Shown in pieces: positions 53,540 to 61,602 of a stretch of DNA of 64,000 nt (its first letter is position 1; every line of letters starts with the position of its first letter). The DNA comes from Pantoea sp. Ep11b (lineage in GTDB: Bacteria; Pseudomonadota; Gammaproteobacteria; Enterobacterales; Enterobacteriaceae). The notes below the pieces were generated by a model. It did no database searches. It saw only the letters and a program-made list of their open reading frames with translations, and was not told the DNA's origin. Where the stretch lies: positions 2,976,001 to 3,040,000 of the forward strand of contig NZ_CP160631.1 in assembly GCF_040783975.1 (NCBI RefSeq), given 5' to 3'. Position numbers and translations under genes: made by a program.

Positions 53540-54190
53540 ATGAATAACTTAAATGTAATTATTGCCGATGACCATCCAATTGTCCTTTTCGGTATCCGAA
53601 AATCTCTGGAACAAATTGAATGGGTCAACGTTGTAGGTGAGTTCGAAGACTCAACAGCACTGATCAATAATCTGTCCAGGCTCGACGCCAACGTCCTGAT
53701 CACCGATCTCTCTATGCCAGGTGAGAAGTATGGCGACGGCATTACGCTGATTAAATATATTAAACGTCACTACCCTGATCTCTCGATTATTGTTCTGACC
53801 ATGAACAATAACCCGGCTATCCTCAGCTCCGTGCTGGATCTCGATATCGAAGGGATCGTGCTGAAACAGGGTGCGCCAACGGATCTGCCAAAAGCCCTGG
53901 CTGCACTGCAGAAAGGCAAAAAATATACGCCGGAAAGCGTGGCGAAACTGCTGGAGAAGATCAGTGCGGGCGGTTACGGCGACAAACGTTTGTCACCGAA
54001 AGAGAGCGAAGTGCTGCGCCTGTTTGCCGAAGGCTTCCTGGTGACCGAAATCGCCAAGAAACTGAACCGCAGTATTAAAACTATCAGTAGCCAGAAGAAA
54101 TCAGCGATGATGAAGCTGGGCGTGGATAACGATATCGCACTGCTGAACTATCTGTCATCTGTCAGCCAGACGCAGGTCGAAAGAGACTAA
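53540..54190 (+). CDS. rcsB: Response regulator RcsB
   Basis: A 216-residue response regulator, identical in length to E. coli RcsB. The receiver domain has the acidic pair ADDHP, the phosphoacceptor Asp56 in LITDLSMPG and the lysine in VLKQGAP; the C-terminal LuxR-type helix-turn-helix reads LSPKESEVLRLFAEGFLVTE to IKTISSQKKSAMMKLG. It controls capsule, motility and envelope genes, alone or with RcsA and others. ATG 53540 is chosen over an upstream in-frame GTG (53459) inside rcsD because it gives the family N-terminus and has AAGG before it. Transcribed with rcsD and possibly from a promoter inside it. Confidence 0.97.
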   Translation: MNNLNVIIADDHPIVLFGIRKSLEQIEWVNVVGEFEDSTALINNLSRLDANVLITDLSMPGEKYGDGITLIKYIKRHYPDLSIIVLTMNNNPAILSSVLDLDIEGIVLKQGAPTDLPKALAALQKGKKYTPESVAKLLEKISAGGYGDKRLSPKESEVLRLFAEGFLVTEIAKKLNRSIKTISSQKKSAMMKLGVDNDIALLNYLSSVSQTQVERD

Positions 54191-54199
54191 CGTGTTTCT

Positions 54200-54224
54200 G
54201 AGGCGGTACAGCCCGTACCGCCTC
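54200..54224. terminator. Hairpin between convergent rcsB and rcsC
   Basis: Perfect 10-bp stem GAGGCGGTAC/GTACCGCCTC with a 5-base loop in the 48-base gap. It serves both directions by symmetry, though neither strand has a long T tract after it. Confidence 0.6.
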
Positions 54225-54238
54225 TCTCCTCGCCTGCC

Positions 54239-57091
54239 CTATCCTGCCCGCGTTTTACGTACCCGCTCCGCATAGATTGCCAGCGTTCCCTTCAGCACAT
54301 CCAGCGTCACCGGTTTCGACAGGCAGTTGTCCATACCCGCATCCATACAACGCTGCTTCTCTTCCGCCAGCGCATTCGCTGTGACACCGATAACCGGGAA
54401 GAGGTGACCCAGCTGGCGCAGCCGCTGTGTCAGACGATAACCATCCATGTTCGGCATGTTGACGTCGGTGAGCACGATGTCGATCTCATTACGGCTCAGG
54501 ACATTCAGCGCATCGACGCCATCCTGGGCGGTCTTCACCTGATAGCCCAGCGTACCCAGCTGTTCCGACAGCAGCATACGGTTGATTGGATGATCATCAA
54601 CAATCAGCACCATGATGTCATCGTTATGCACCTTCTCTTCGACCGGTGCGGCCAGCAGCAGCGCATCCGCTGCATCCTGTCCCAGCGCGATCCGGTAAAT
54701 GCGCGCCAGCAGCGCCGGAACCTCATGCAGCGTGGCGGTAGAGTGGACCCAGTGACCGGGCTGACGTTCACGCGGCATATCCACATGCGATCCGTCGAAG
54801 GTGACCAGCGCACGCAGCGGCAGTTCGGGTTCGAAATCGTAGTCGGTCATCACCACATCGTCGGGGCCAGACTTACCGTTGTACTCCGCCACCTGTATAC
54901 CCTGCTGCTGGATCTGCCGCGTAATGAAGGCGGCAAGATAGTCGTTGCGCATGGCCAGCCAGATCTTCTTATCCTGTAAATCTTCCAGCAGCAGCAGTGA
55001 CGGTTTCTGCCCTTTGTAAATCGGAATGCGCACGATGAACTGGCTGCCCATACCCGGCTCGGAGTCGACCTCAATATCGCCATCCATCAGATTGATCAGT
55101 TTTTCGCAGATCGCCAGCCCCAGCCCGGTGCCCTGGAAATTACGCTGTACGCCATTTCCCACCTGGAAGAAGGGGTCAAACAGGCGCGGCAGCTCTTTGG
55201 CAGGGCTCCCCACGCCGGTGTCACGCACACGAAACGCCAGATAGCCCTGCTCCACATAGGCGTGGAGGATGATACAGCCGGTGTGGGTGAACTTGATGGC
55301 GTTGTTCAGCAGGTTCGAAATCACCTGCTGCAGGCGCAGCGGGTCGCCATCCAGCACCTGTGGAACATCATGTTCAATAAAGCAGTAGAGCGTCAGCCGC
55401 TTCTTCACCACCAGCGACAGATAGTTGCCGACGATGTGAGTGACAATTTCACGCGGGGCAAACGGACGCGGCTCAATTTTCAGCTGCTCCGACTCGATTT
55501 TCGAGAAGTCGAGAATGTCGCTGATGATCTTCAGTAACAGGCTGGAGGAGTTGTTCATCGCCGTTACCAGCGAATCGATCCCGCTGGGCAGCTCTTTGGT
55601 CTGCAGCAGATCGAGGTTACCGATAATGCCATAGAGCGGCGTTCGCAGCTCATGGCTGACCGTGGCAAGGAACATCGATTTTGACTGGCTGGCCTGCTCT
55701 GCCGCGTGCGCCATCTCCTGCAGAGACTGCTCCATCCGCACGCGCGCCGAAACATCAACCAGCACGCAGATCGCCACGTTCTCGTTACGATAGCGCGAAT
55801 GAACAAAACTGATTTGCAGGTTGGTATTGCTGCCGGTCAGCACATCGACAAAGTTGACCTGCTGCCCGCCGATGATCTCATTCAGCCGCAGACGATCTTC
55901 CTGAGTCAGCAGCGTCAGATAGTTATGCGCCAGCTCATTACTCAGAATATTGGTGCCGTCGCTGGTGCGTAAGATACAGATCCCGACCGGCGCCGAGGCG
56001 ACAATCTTGCGGTTGAACTGCTCATGCTCCTCTAGCCGATGGGCGTTCTCTTCTGCCGGCAGGAACATCCGGCGCTCAAATATCCAGGCAAGTGTAATCA
56101 GGATCACGGCGCTGAAAATGTTGAGCAGCAGCGCATTGATAATCATCAGCTTAAGCTGATCCACCATCACGTCGGTCGGTATCGACCAGACCACGTTGAG
56201 ATCTGAAGGCGGCAGCGGCTTTTTCAGCACCAGCTGACGATAACCGTTCAGGTAGCCGAACCAGGTTTTATCGTCGGGCAGACTATCGAGCGAGAAGCCC
56301 AGCCCGCCGCGCCGCGAGTTCAGCAGCGGACGGTAATTTTCATCGGTAATGGAGGCGATAATCGGCAGGCTGCCAGGCTGGATAAACTCATCCAGCCGGA
56401 TGTTCTGCTCAACACCCAGCAGCGCCTGCAGTTTATTCGCGACGTAAACCGGCACCACCATATAGAAAGTGCCGACGCCGGGCTGCGCGCTGCTGTTGAT
56501 CCAGTACATCGGATTACGGCGCTCTTCCTCGCTGTTGTTGCGGTAGCGCAGCACATTTTCACGCAGCGATTTCAGGCTGCGCTCCCGGTCAGCATTGCTG
56601 CTGCCGATGGTGAAGTCGGCCAGACACTGGCTCTCGCCACCGATAAAGAACACCCGATTCAGTTCATATGACGAGGCGAAATTGCTTTTCCAGTAATTGA
56701 TGTAGTAACTCAGGGAATCGAGCGAGTTGCGCCAGGTGTTGCTCATCGCGGTGCAGTCGCCATCAGAAAACAGCGGTGTAAACTGCGGCTGGGTGGTTTT
56801 GCCCGGCATCATGCCCGTCAGGACATCCAGCCCGCTGCTGGCGTTGGTCAGGCGATTCTCGGTGATATATTTCAGCTCACGCATCATGTCCGCCGAATGG
56901 CGCACATACCACTGTATCGTGCCGTAGTTGCTGGCAAACTCCTGACGAACCTGCGTCTCTTTATTGTGCAGCACGCTGATGATGTAAAACGCCGTCAGAA
57001 CGGCGCCCAGCGTCCAGATTAGCAGCGCCAGCGCGCGGAAAAGATAACGCGAGATGCGAAGCGTGGTGCGGAAAGAGACAGGATATTTCAA
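54239..57091 (-). CDS. rcsC: Hybrid sensor histidine kinase RcsC
   Basis: A 950-residue inner-membrane kinase, co-linear with E. coli RcsC (949 aa). Two spans (about residues 20-40 and 310-335) flank the periplasmic domain. The cytoplasmic part holds a PAS-like segment, the H box with His480 (LATVSHELRTPLYG), an ATP-binding domain (NLLNNAIKFTHTG, GTGLGLAICEKL), and a receiver domain with Asp876 (IVLTDVNMPNMDGY). It autophosphorylates and feeds RcsD and RcsB on envelope stress. In the G1 box the sequence reads DTGVGSPAKE, with serine where E. coli has isoleucine. It is convergent with rcsB, and its upstream gap also holds the gyrA terminator. Confidence 0.95.
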   Translation of the reverse strand: MKYPVSFRTTLRISRYLFRALALLIWTLGAVLTAFYIISVLHNKETQVRQEFASNYGTIQWYVRHSADMMRELKYITENRLTNASSGLDVLTGMMPGKTTQPQFTPLFSDGDCTAMSNTWRNSLDSLSYYINYWKSNFASSYELNRVFFIGGESQCLADFTIGSSNADRERSLKSLRENVLRYRNNSEEERRNPMYWINSSAQPGVGTFYMVVPVYVANKLQALLGVEQNIRLDEFIQPGSLPIIASITDENYRPLLNSRRGGLGFSLDSLPDDKTWFGYLNGYRQLVLKKPLPPSDLNVVWSIPTDVMVDQLKLMIINALLLNIFSAVILITLAWIFERRMFLPAEENAHRLEEHEQFNRKIVASAPVGICILRTSDGTNILSNELAHNYLTLLTQEDRLRLNEIIGGQQVNFVDVLTGSNTNLQISFVHSRYRNENVAICVLVDVSARVRMEQSLQEMAHAAEQASQSKSMFLATVSHELRTPLYGIIGNLDLLQTKELPSGIDSLVTAMNNSSSLLLKIISDILDFSKIESEQLKIEPRPFAPREIVTHIVGNYLSLVVKKRLTLYCFIEHDVPQVLDGDPLRLQQVISNLLNNAIKFTHTGCIILHAYVEQGYLAFRVRDTGVGSPAKELPRLFDPFFQVGNGVQRNFQGTGLGLAICEKLINLMDGDIEVDSEPGMGSQFIVRIPIYKGQKPSLLLLEDLQDKKIWLAMRNDYLAAFITRQIQQQGIQVAEYNGKSGPDDVVMTDYDFEPELPLRALVTFDGSHVDMPRERQPGHWVHSTATLHEVPALLARIYRIALGQDAADALLLAAPVEEKVHNDDIMVLIVDDHPINRMLLSEQLGTLGYQVKTAQDGVDALNVLSRNEIDIVLTDVNMPNMDGYRLTQRLRQLGHLFPVIGVTANALAEEKQRCMDAGMDNCLSKPVTLDVLKGTLAIYAERVRKTRAG

Positions 57092-57208
57092 AGGTAACTC
57101 GCAGTTGGCAAGGTTAGTCGCATCGTCGATTTTTAATGCTCATACACTAGCTTTATCGGGCGTAAAAAGCCAGCCAGCCGCAGGCTTAGCGCGGGATTTG
57201 AGACGCTT

Positions 57209-57420
57209 TTAGGACAGCGTAACAACATCGTTAACGCCTGCCCCGGAGGGTCGCTTCTGCTCCATAAACCAACACCTGTTCACAATAATCTTAAGCAACT
57301 CCACCTTTAAACGGGCAAGAGCCGCCATGCCCCAGGAGCAAAGCGTCCACGCCAGTGAGGGCGTGGCCGATCCGCAGGGATGCGGGCCTCCCTGGCAATC
57401 GGGCATAGCGGGTCTTTCGG
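57209..57420 (-). repeat. Structured intergenic element, possible dispersed repeat
   Basis: In the 443-base gap between rcsC and gyrA. On the minus strand it shows adjacent hairpin-forming pieces (CCGCATCCCTGCGG; CCACGCCCTCACTGGCGTGG), followed by AAAGGTGGAGTTGCTTAAG and AACAGGTGTTGGTTTATG. The look is that of an intergenic repeat found in many copies in Erwiniaceae-type genomes, but I saw no second copy in this window, and this is from memory only. The 85-codon frame across it does not look like a protein. Confidence 0.35.
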
Positions 57421-57463
57421 CAGCGCCCGGCTCAAAGCGATTTACCCCTCCTCTACCGACAGC

Positions 57464-57504
57464 CAAAAAAAACGGCAGGCCGGGTTTCCCCTGACCTGCC
57501 GTTT
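57464..57504 (-). terminator. Terminator of gyrA
   Basis: Minus strand: the stem AAACGGCAGG/CCTGCCGTTT with a 15-base loop, then a run of T, beginning 31 bases past the gyrA stop. Confidence 0.85.
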
Positions 57505-57534
57505 CTGCAACGACCTTAGCTTATTCCAGACAAA

Positions 57535-60207
57535 TTACTCTTCGTCTTCCGCCGCGTCGTCTTCACCGTCAGCATCCTCTTCCGGTGCAATCTCTTCATC
57601 ATCGATCTCTGCTTCCGGCGCAATATCATCTTCGCCTTCCGCTACGCTGCCGTCGATGGAATCCAGCTCTTCTTCTTCAACCGGCTCAGCAACACGCTGC
57701 AGACCCACGACATTCTCATCCTCTGCGGTACGAATCAGAATCACACCCTGGGTATTACGACCCACGACGCTCACTTCTGACACGCGGGTACGTACCAGCG
57801 TACCGGCATCGGTGATCATCATAATCTGATCGCTATCGACAACCTGAACCGCGCCAATCACCGGACCGTTACGCTCGGTCACTTTGATGGAAATCACACC
57901 CTGCGTCGCACGCGACTTGGTCGGATATTCGCTGTTGGCCGTACGCTTACCGTAACCATTCTGCGTCACGGTCATGATGGCACCCTCTTCACGCGGCACA
58001 ATCAGCGACACGACGCGATCGCCTTCCGCCAGCTTGATGCCGCGTACGCCCGAGGCGGTACGGCCCATCGCACGGACAGCGGTTTCTGCAAAGCGCACCA
58101 CTTTACCGGCTGCGGAGAACAGCATCGCTTCATCATTACCGTTGGTCAGCGACACGCCGATCAGCTCATCGTCGTCACGCAGATTCACGGCAATAATGCC
58201 CGCACTGCGTGGACGGCTGAACTCTTTCAGCGCAGTCTTCTTCACGGTTCCCAGCGCGGTCGCCATGAAGATATTGAAGCCTTCGGTATACTCGCGTACC
58301 GGCAGAATCGCCGTAATACGCTCGTTGGCTTCCAGCGGCAGCAGGTTGACGATTGGACGTCCGCGCGCGCCACGGCTGGCTTCCGGCAGCTGATACACCT
58401 TCATCCAGTAGAGACGGCCCCGGCTTGAGAAGCAGAGGATCGTATCGTGGGTATTGGCCACCAGCAGACGATCAATGAAGTCCTCTTCTTTGATACGTGC
58501 GGCCGACTTGCCTTTACCACCACGACGCTGCGCTTCATAGTCGCTCAGCGGCTGATACTTCACGTAGCCCTGATGCGACAGCGTCACCACAACGTCTTCC
58601 TGATTGATCAGGTCTTCGATATTGATATCGGCAGAGTTCGCGGTGATCTCGGTACGACGATCGTCGCCAAACTGGTCGCGCATCAGCTCCAGCTCTTCGC
58701 GGATCACTTCCATCAGACGCTCGGCGCTCGACAGAATGTGCAGCAGCTCGGCAATCTGCTCCAGCAGCGCCTTGTACTCGTCCAGCAGCTTCTCATGCTC
58801 AAGGCCGGTCAGTTTCTGCAGACGCAGATCCAGAATCGCCTGAGCCTGCTGCTCGGTCAGATAGTAGCGACCGTCGCGGATACCAAACTGCGCATCAAGC
58901 CACTCCGGACGCGCAGCGTCATCGCCTGCACGCTCCAGCATCGCGGACACATTACCGAGATCCCACGCCTGTGCGATCAGACCCGCTTTCGCTTCTGCCG
59001 GCGTTGGCGCACGACGAATCAGCTCGATGATCGGATCGATATTCGCCAGCGCAATCGCCAGACCTTCCAGGATATGGGCACGGTCACGGGCTTTGCGCAG
59101 TTCATAAATGGTACGACGCGTCACCACTTCACGACGATGACGAACGAAGGCGTCCAGAATCTCCTTCAGCGCCATAATCTTTGGCTGACCCTGATGCAGG
59201 GCAACCATGTTGATGCCAAACGACGTCTGCAACTGCGTCAGCGAGTAGAGATTATTCAGCACCACTTCGCCGACCGCATCACGCTTAATCTCAATCACGA
59301 TGCGCATGCCGTCTTTGTCAGACTCATCACGCAGTGCGCTGATGCCTTCGACACGCTTCTCTTTCACCAGCTCCGCAATCTTTTCGATCAGGCGGGCTTT
59401 GTTCACCTGATAGGGCAGCTCATGAATGATGATGGTTTCGCGGCCGGTTTTCGCATCGGCCTCGACTTCGCCACGCGCACGAATATAGATTTTACCGCGT
59501 CCGGTGCGGTACGCCTCTTCGATGCCACGGCGTCCATTGATGATGGCGGCGGTCGGGAAATCAGGCCCCGGAATGTGCTCCATCAGCGCTTCAACGCTGA
59601 TATTCTCATCTTCAATGTAAGCCAGGCAGCCGTTAATCACTTCGCGCAGGTTGTGCGGCGGGATATTGGTTGCCATACCTACGGCGATACCGGAAGAGCC
59701 GTTCACCAGCAGGTTCGGGATTTTGGTCGGCAGAACCTCAGGGATCTGCTCAGTGCCGTCGTAGTTCGGCACGAAATCGACGGTCTCTTTTTCCAGGTCA
59801 GCTAACAGGTCGTGGGCGATTTTCGACATGCGAATTTCGGTATAACGCATCGCCGCGGCGGAGTCGCCGTCGATGGAACCGAAGTTGCCTTGTCCGTCCA
59901 CCAGCATGTAACGCAGGGAGAAAGGCTGGGCCATACGTACGATAGTGTCGTAAACGGCGGAATCACCATGCGGGTGATATTTACCGATAACGTCACCGAC
60001 AACGCGGGCAGATTTTTTATAGGGTTTGTTCCAGTCGTTACCCAGTACGCTCATCGCATAAAGTACACGACGATGAACCGGCTTCAGGCCATCACGCACA
60101 TCGGGTAAAGCTCGGCCAACGATGACCGACATGGCGTAACCGAGGTAAGAATTTTTTAATTCTTCTTCGATGTTGACCGGTGTAATTTCTCTCGCAAGGT
60201 CGCTCAT
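57535..60207 (-). CDS. gyrA: DNA gyrase subunit A
   Basis: An 890-residue subunit of the type II topoisomerase that introduces negative supercoils. The breakage-reunion domain holds the catalytic Tyr122 (AMRYTEI) and the quinolone-determining stretch [20 protein letters not shown] with Ser83 and Asp87 unchanged, so no target-based quinolone resistance is expected. The C-terminal beta-pinwheel has the GyrA box QRRGGKGK (in [17 protein letters not shown]), which wraps DNA. The chain ends in a long acidic tail, about 45 residues, some 15 longer than E. coli's (875 aa in all). Codon use is strongly biased, as for a highly expressed gene. Divergent from ubiG, the E. coli order. Confidence 0.98.
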   Translation of the reverse strand: MSDLAREITPVNIEEELKNSYLGYAMSVIVGRALPDVRDGLKPVHRRVLYAMSVLGNDWNKPYKKSARVVGDVIGKYHPHGDSAVYDTIVRMAQPFSLRYMLVDGQGNFGSIDGDSAAAMRYTEIRMSKIAHDLLADLEKETVDFVPNYDGTEQIPEVLPTKIPNLLVNGSSGIAVGMATNIPPHNLREVINGCLAYIEDENISVEALMEHIPGPDFPTAAIINGRRGIEEAYRTGRGKIYIRARGEVEADAKTGRETIIIHELPYQVNKARLIEKIAELVKEKRVEGISALRDESDKDGMRIVIEIKRDAVGEVVLNNLYSLTQLQTSFGINMVALHQGQPKIMALKEILDAFVRHRREVVTRRTIYELRKARDRAHILEGLAIALANIDPIIELIRRAPTPAEAKAGLIAQAWDLGNVSAMLERAGDDAARPEWLDAQFGIRDGRYYLTEQQAQAILDLRLQKLTGLEHEKLLDEYKALLEQIAELLHILSSAERLMEVIREELELMRDQFGDDRRTEITANSADINIEDLINQEDVVVTLSHQGYVKYQPLSDYEAQRRGGKGKSAARIKEEDFIDRLLVANTHDTILCFSSRGRLYWMKVYQLPEASRGARGRPIVNLLPLEANERITAILPVREYTEGFNIFMATALGTVKKTALKEFSRPRSAGIIAVNLRDDDELIGVSLTNGNDEAMLFSAAGKVVRFAETAVRAMGRTASGVRGIKLAEGDRVVSLIVPREEGAIMTVTQNGYGKRTANSEYPTKSRATQGVISIKVTERNGPVIGAVQVVDSDQIMMITDAGTLVRTRVSEVSVVGRNTQGVILIRTAEDENVVGLQRVAEPVEEEELDSIDGSVAEGEDDIAPEAEIDDEEIAPEEDADGEDDAAEDEE

Positions 60208-60252
60208 GGAGCCGCTATCCCTCTACTTAATCCCGGATTTTAAAGGTGCGAA

Positions 60253-60281
60253 AGTATATCACACTGCAATCCTCTGGTGAA
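60253..60281 (-). promoter_or_regulatory. Promoter of gyrA
   Basis: Minus strand: -35 TTCACC (60276-60281), 17-base spacer, -10 TATACT (60253-60258). The leader is about 40 bases. Confidence 0.65.
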
Positions 60282-60347
60282 CGTTAACCACCGATATCGC
60301 CCGCTTTTCCTTCCGCCTGAAAGGTGTGCCATCTGCGGTTAAGCGTT

Positions 60348-60353
60348 TATACT
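60348..60353 (+). promoter_or_regulatory. -10 element of the ubiG promoter
   Basis: TATACT stands 32 bases before the ubiG ATG, so the transcript leader would be about 25 bases. The -35 at 17 bases' distance is TGTGCC, a weak match. Confidence 0.45.
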
Positions 60354-60384
60354 GTGGGCACATTTTGTCAGGAGTTACGATTCA

Positions 60385-61110
60385 ATGAATGCACAACCGC
60401 AGAATCATCAGCAGAACGTCGATGCGCAGGAAATTGCCAAGTTTGAGGCCGTTGCCTCGCGCTGGTGGGATCTGGAGGGTGAATTTAAACCGTTGCACCG
60501 TATTAACCCCCTGCGCCTGGGCTATATCGCCGAGCACAGCAACGGCCTGTTTGGTAAAACCGTGCTCGACGTCGGCTGCGGCGGCGGCATTTTAGCCGAA
60601 AGCATGGCGCGTGAAGGCGCGATCGTCACCGGCCTGGACATGGGCGCGGAACCGCTGGCCGTGGCGCGCCTGCATGCGCAGGAGAGCGGCGTCACGCTGG
60701 ACTACGTGCAGCAGACCGTGGAAGCGCACGCGGAAGAGCATGCCGGGAAATATGATGTGGTGACCTGCATGGAGATGCTGGAGCACGTCCCGGACCCGCG
60801 CTCGGTGGTTCACGCCTGTGCAAAGCTGGTCAAACCGGGCGGCGACGTCTTTTTCTCTACGCTGAACCGCAATCCAAAAGCCTGGCTGCTGGCGGTGTTT
60901 GGCGCAGAATATGTGCTGCGCATGGTGCCGCGCGGAACGCATGACGTGAAAAAGTTTATCCGCCCTTCTGAGCTGCTGGGCTGGGTCGATGAAACCGCTT
61001 TGCGCGAACGCCACATCATTGGCCTGCACTACAACCCGGTGACCAACCGTTTCAAACTGGCACCTGGGACCGACGTCAATTACATGGTCCACACCCACCG
61101 CGCCGTGTAA
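60385..61110 (+). CDS. ubiG: Ubiquinone biosynthesis O-methyltransferase UbiG
   Basis: A 241-residue SAM-dependent methyltransferase that carries out both O-methylation steps of ubiquinone synthesis. The SAM-binding motif is [20 protein letters not shown] (about residues 58-77); [11 protein letters not shown] and [18 protein letters not shown] follow. The C-terminal insertion ([17 protein letters not shown]) is linked to membrane lipid contact in this family. ATG 60385 follows CAGGAG. Length is as in E. coli (240 aa). It stands alone, divergent from gyrA and with a GC hairpin after it. Confidence 0.96.
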   Translation: MNAQPQNHQQNVDAQEIAKFEAVASRWWDLEGEFKPLHRINPLRLGYIAEHSNGLFGKTVLDVGCGGGILAESMAREGAIVTGLDMGAEPLAVARLHAQESGVTLDYVQQTVEAHAEEHAGKYDVVTCMEMLEHVPDPRSVVHACAKLVKPGGDVFFSTLNRNPKAWLLAVFGAEYVLRMVPRGTHDVKKFIRPSELLGWVDETALRERHIIGLHYNPVTNRFKLAPGTDVNYMVHTHRAV

Positions 61111-61117
61111 GCGAGCC

Positions 61118-61139
61118 GCCCGCCCGAATCCGGGCGGGC
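61118..61139 (+). terminator. Terminator-like hairpin after ubiG
   Basis: Perfect 9-bp stem GCCCGCCCG/CGGGCGGGC with loop AATC, 7 bases past the ubiG stop. The sequence after it (CTCATCATCT) is only mildly T-rich. From here to 61435 I see no gene. Confidence 0.65.
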
Positions 61140-61435
61140 CTCATCATCTCCCCGCCCGCTTTTCATCCCGCGCTATTCTGAGCCTTACCAACAGGTTACG
61201 GCGCTCAGGCCACGTTTGCGACCGCCGGATTTCAGGCTGCCGATGACCCTGCTAGCGGCTTTTGACTATTTTTCCTCCCCGCTGGCGAAGAATCGGGAGG
61301 ATTGAATAAGAAATACGCGCCCGATCAAAGTTAGAAAAAAAAGTGTGATCTGGTTGACACGATGGCAGCCCTTACAAGGCGTGGCCTGAGAATTTTCGGC
61401 AGAATTACAACCCCTCCCGCCATCATTTTTTGCTC

Positions 61436-61463
61436 TTGTTAACCCGCCGCAAAATACTAAAAT
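61436..61463 (+). promoter_or_regulatory. Promoter of nrdAB
   Basis: -35 TTGTTA (61436-61441), 16-base spacer, -10 TAAAAT (61458-61463). The start would fall near 61470, giving a leader of about 130 bases, similar to E. coli nrdAB. Confidence 0.5.
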
Positions 61464-61464
61464 A

Positions 61465-61512
61465 TGCCTCCATGTAGTTGTAGCTTTTCCCATCACCCCC
61501 TAGATGTAGTGT
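61465..61512 (+). promoter_or_regulatory. Two NrdR-type boxes upstream of nrdA
   Basis: TGCCTCCATGTAGTTG (61465-61480) and CCCCTAGATGTAGTGT (61497-61512) share ATGTAG and are spaced exactly 32 bases apart, about three helical turns, the spacing known for NrdR repressor boxes. The first follows the -10 element directly, so binding would block RNA polymerase when deoxynucleotides are plentiful. Confidence 0.6.
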
Positions 61513-61551
61513 TTATCCACATATTATTCACAATGAATAGGCTGTGTATAA
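61513..61551 (+). promoter_or_regulatory. Three DnaA boxes in the nrdA leader
   Basis: TTATCCACA (61513-61521, perfect consensus), TTATTCACA (61524-61532) and TGTGTATAA (61543-61551, the reverse of TTATACACA). DnaA is known to regulate nrdAB in E. coli, linking reductase supply to replication. Confidence 0.65.
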
Positions 61552-61602
61552 ACCGGGATTTCTTTTAATTTTTGGATACTCACGCAAAGGTAAAAACGCG
61601 AC

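Noticed and set aside
58447-59805. A 452-codon plus-strand frame opposite gyrA
   Set aside because: Antisense shadow; gyrA is certain on the minus strand.
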